Origin: Fibrobacter sp.
GTDB lineage: Bacteria > Fibrobacterota > Fibrobacteria > Fibrobacterales > Fibrobacteraceae
Reading direction: 5' to 3'
Assembly: GCA_012523035.1 (NCBI GenBank)
Contig: JAAYJH010000032.1
Location: 1 to 35,365 of the forward strand
DNA: 35,365 nt
The position numbers were made by a program, and so were the translations under genes. Positions 33,551 to 35,365 of this stretch are shown here, one piece after another. Below the pieces are notes generated by a model, which had not been told where the DNA came from, did no database searches, and was given only the letters and a program-made list of their open reading frames with translations. Positions within the stretch are counted from its first letter, which is position 1, and every line of letters starts with the position of its first letter.

Positions 33551-33690
33551 TTACTTGGCTAAAGGTGTGTTTTTAATTAAATTTTCTGCCATTTGAACAA
33601 CATTTTCTTCCCAATTAGATGCATCCATATAAAAAGTAAAACTACTACGAACATCCACAAGCCCATAACCTAAATTAGTGCTTTTTTTCC
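33551..33690 (-). other. -1 frameshift site and out-of-frame C-terminal extension of the lipoprotein gene
   Basis: On the minus strand the frame GGA-AAA-AAA-GCA meets a stop three codons later (33670). The A7 run is at 33682-33688. A -1 slip there, or one extra A, opens a 43-codon frame that reads STNLGYGLVDVRSSFTFY and continues through an amphipathic helix to a stop at 33551-33553. The extension looks like protein, giving a 205-residue product. The run is in the A-AAA-AAA phase expected for tandem slippage. It may be programmed recoding, a recent mutation or a sequencing error. Confidence 0.7.
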
Positions 33691-34167
33691 ATCATAATAA
33701 GCATAAGATGCCTCATACCTTAAAGACTCACTACTACTCGTACTACCAGAAATTGGATCTACTGATTCTGCACGAAAACGACTAGTTCTAATAGGACTAA
33801 TGCATAAAATCAACTCCGCTTCCACTGCTTCTTTAGCTTTTGGAACCACGATATTCTTACCATTAGACAAGGTGCCTTTTTCAAGTAAAAAATCTTTTTC
33901 ACTCATCACCCGAACATTGGTCTTTACTCTGCTTAAATTGGAAAAAGCAACACTTAGTTTTCCACTAAACCAATGAGAAAAAGTTTGAATTTCATTTGGA
34001 AGATCATCCACCAAATCTTCCATATTAATCACAAAAGGCTCTGCAATTAAAATCGTTACTGTACTCGGTTTTTCAACCCAAGAAGGGTCGATCACCTGTT
34101 TAGAAGAAGCACACCCCGTAAAAAAAAGAAGGGAGAGAGCAAATAAGACAAACAAATTTTTTTTCAT
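33670..34167 (-). CDS. Predicted lipoprotein, interrupted at an A7 run
   Basis: A 165-residue in-frame product: signal peptide MKKNLFVLFALSLLFFTGC with lipobox FTGC (Cys19) and a mature alpha/beta region containing PSTVTILIAEPFVIN and AVEAELILCISPIRTSRF. I recognise no specific family. Lipoproteins of this layout in FCB bacteria often end in a beta-strand and helix after a YYD-x-x-K-K segment, which is what the out-of-frame sequence downstream supplies. The full product would be 205 residues, ending at 33551. TATATTTG lies on the minus strand at 34245-34252, a possible -7 element with a long leader, but no TTG is correctly spaced. Confidence 0.7.
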   Translation of the reverse strand: MKKNLFVLFALSLLFFTGCASSKQVIDPSWVEKPSTVTILIAEPFVINMEDLVDDLPNEIQTFSHWFSGKLSVAFSNLSRVKTNVRVMSEKDFLLEKGTLSNGKNIVVPKAKEAVEAELILCISPIRTSRFRAESVDPISGSTSSSESLRYEASYAYYDGKKALI

Positions 34168-34478
34168 TTCAAATTATCCTTAAAAATAAACAAGCCCTTC
34201 AAAAAATCATCTTGATATTTTCAAAGAACTTAGCACCTAATTATCAAATATAAACAAAAAAGAGCTTATAAAAACTATAAAAAGGATGAATAATGATCTA
34301 AAAAATTTTAAGTATTGAAACTCCATTTTTTAATAAAAAAAATAATGCCTTTGCTTATTGAATTTACAAACAGCAAGACACAGTTGACGCTTCTAACACA
34401 TGAATTTATAAAACAAAACTTGACTTTTTTTATTTAAAGAATATTTTTATAAGACTTCAACATTTTCTAGGTCAGTGA
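34168..34478. other. 311-bp divergent intergenic region between two lipoprotein genes
   Basis: This stretch is A/T-rich with no open frame. It carries the likely promoter of the plus-strand gene (34420-34449) and a possible -7 element for the minus-strand gene (34245-34252). Nothing else is recognisable. Confidence 0.55.
34420..34449 (+). promoter_or_regulatory. Probable promoter of the thioredoxin-fold lipoprotein
   Basis: TTG (34420-34422), 19 bases, then TATTTTTA (34442-34449), one base from TAnnTTTG. It ends 29 nt before the start codon, the same distance as at ruvA. Confidence 0.45.
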
Positions 34479-35069
34479 ATGCCTTCTAATTTATCTAAAT
34501 ACAAACTCCTTTTACTCTTTTTAGGTGCTAGCTTTCTTAACTCTTGTTTAATTACAGAAATAGAACCCCCTAACGACTCCAACAATGAAATACACACTAA
34601 CATTCAAATTCCGGACTCTTTAAAGGCTTTTTATAGGCATTATGAAGACTTAAATAAATATGCTTCATTCCACAGCATTTTTGATGCTCTTCCCTATAAA
34701 CACGAAGAAAAACTACTCCATTGGAAAGATTCTTTAAGTATACTTGTGTTTTTAAAAGCACCAGGCGATCCATGCCTTCAAATTCTAAAAGATCTACACT
34801 TTTTTTACAGTGAACTCAGCGAAACAGAGAAGACATTCTCCATCATCACCATGGTTTATGCCTATAGCACTTTAGAAGTTTTAGATTATTATTTAAAAGA
34901 AAGTAAAAGTGAATTCCCCGTTTTTATAGATCACGAAATGAAGTTCTCAAATTTCTTTGGGACCGGTTTTGTGCCTCTTATTGTGATTTTAGATGGTAAA
35001 GGAAATGCTTGGCGTATCGAAGGAGGCGATCGAATCCACCTCCTAAAGACTTTTTTATCTCTTTTATAA
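34479..35069 (+). CDS. Predicted lipoprotein with thioredoxin-like fold and a single active-site cysteine
   Basis: A 196-residue lipoprotein: signal peptide and lipobox LNSC (Cys at about residue 23). The mature domain follows the TlpA/redoxin plan: SILVFLKAPGDPCLQILKDL at about 86-105, where the usual WCxxC appears as PGDPC with only the second cysteine left, then SEFPVFIDHEMKFSNFFGTGFVPLIVILDGKGN with the conserved cis-proline context (FVP). Loss of the first cysteine argues against disulfide exchange by the normal mechanism; a peroxide- or ligand-binding role is possible. Only AGG at about 9 nt upstream serves as a weak ribosome site. It stands alone, divergent from the frameshifted lipoprotein gene. 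Confidence 0.72.
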   Translation: MPSNLSKYKLLLLFLGASFLNSCLITEIEPPNDSNNEIHTNIQIPDSLKAFYRHYEDLNKYASFHSIFDALPYKHEEKLLHWKDSLSILVFLKAPGDPCLQILKDLHFFYSELSETEKTFSIITMVYAYSTLEVLDYYLKESKSEFPVFIDHEMKFSNFFGTGFVPLIVILDGKGNAWRIEGGDRIHLLKTFLSLL

Positions 35070-35365
35070 ATTCACAGTTTATAATCGATAAAAACCACTA
35101 AATTCATTTTACAACAAAACTCCATTCGAAACACATTGTTCTCGTAAAATCATTGAAATTTTTAAAAAGCCTCTCACTAAACATAAGAAATATTTATTTT
35201 TGAGGCATTAAAACTCAATACAAAAGCTTTAAATTCAAAACAAGCTTATATTTTAAGAATAACGATAAGCTAAACAGTGTTTTCCAAACTCAAAAAACTA
35301 AAAAAAAACGGTGGTTTCATCTTATATTAAATTTTTTAGAATAATATGAAATAAAAGCCTTTGAG
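35070..35365. other. Terminal 296 bp, no gene seen
   Basis: This stretch is A/T-rich, with no open frame of useful length, no tRNA and no strong hairpin. It probably contains a promoter for a gene beyond the window edge. Confidence 0.5.

Overview
The window is AT-rich bacterial chromosome (roughly two-thirds A+T by eye) carrying mostly housekeeping genes. It is densely packed, with many 1-14 nt gene overlaps. The organism is a diderm: it has an outer-membrane beta-barrel protein, an OmpA-domain protein and at least six predicted lipoproteins. Three promoters fit the Bacteroidota-type pattern TTG-N20-TAnnTTTG exactly (upstream of ruvA, fabV and tRNA-Pro), and several genes have no Shine-Dalgarno sequence. 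Together with the lipoprotein-rich gene content this points to the FCB superphylum, possibly a low-GC Fibrobacterota-like lineage. The phylum is an inference and no marker gene here settles it. No insertion sequence, prophage, CRISPR array or rRNA was found.

Layout. 220-5186: uppP (undecaprenyl-diphosphatase) converges on a three-gene minus-strand operon (lipoprotein, NUDIX hydrolase, RmlD-like reductase). A release-factor-like GGQ protein diverges from that operon through a shared ATGCAT start palindrome, and a lipoprotein with a probable lamin-tail-like domain follows. 5175-9336: membrane pyrophosphatase hppA, a SprT-like metallopeptidase and a YkgJ-type cysteine-cluster protein. 9473-13436: a TPR lipoprotein and an OmpP1/FadL-like barrel, then ruvAB with its own promoter. 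14018-17836: a tightly coupled four-gene operon (see below). 18054-21429: a lipoprotein, tadA and a CoA-disulfide-reductase-like flavoprotein with two rhodanese domains. 21670-26334: amgK, murU, fabV and a NamZ/DUF1343 protein. 26386-29956: ssb, a small membrane coiled-coil protein, asd and alr. 30255-33259: tRNA-Pro, hisD and cimA. 33551-35069: a lipoprotein gene broken or recoded at an A7 run, and a thioredoxin-fold lipoprotein.

Functional links. Several genes serve the envelope and peptidoglycan: uppP recycles the lipid carrier; NamZ, AmgK and MurU fit successive steps of MurNAc salvage; alr supplies D-alanine; asd feeds diaminopimelate; FabV completes fatty-acid elongation. asd, cimA and hisD are amino-acid biosynthesis genes. 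ruvAB and ssb serve DNA repair and replication.

Best candidate for an undescribed system: the operon at 14018-17836. It encodes a MotA/TolQ/ZorA-type channel protein with a tail of about 330 residues and a MotB/ZorB-type OmpA protein with a membrane aspartate. They are flanked by two proteins that resemble, from memory of the families, DUF3348 and DUF2894. Order and content match the proteobacterial DUF3348-DUF802-OmpA-DUF2894 cassette, whose role is unknown to me. No flagellar gene, ExbD/TonB gene or Zorya effector is nearby. Other points of interest are the -1 frameshift site in the lipoprotein gene at 33551-34167, a three-copy 24-bp intergenic repeat, and the promoter grammar.
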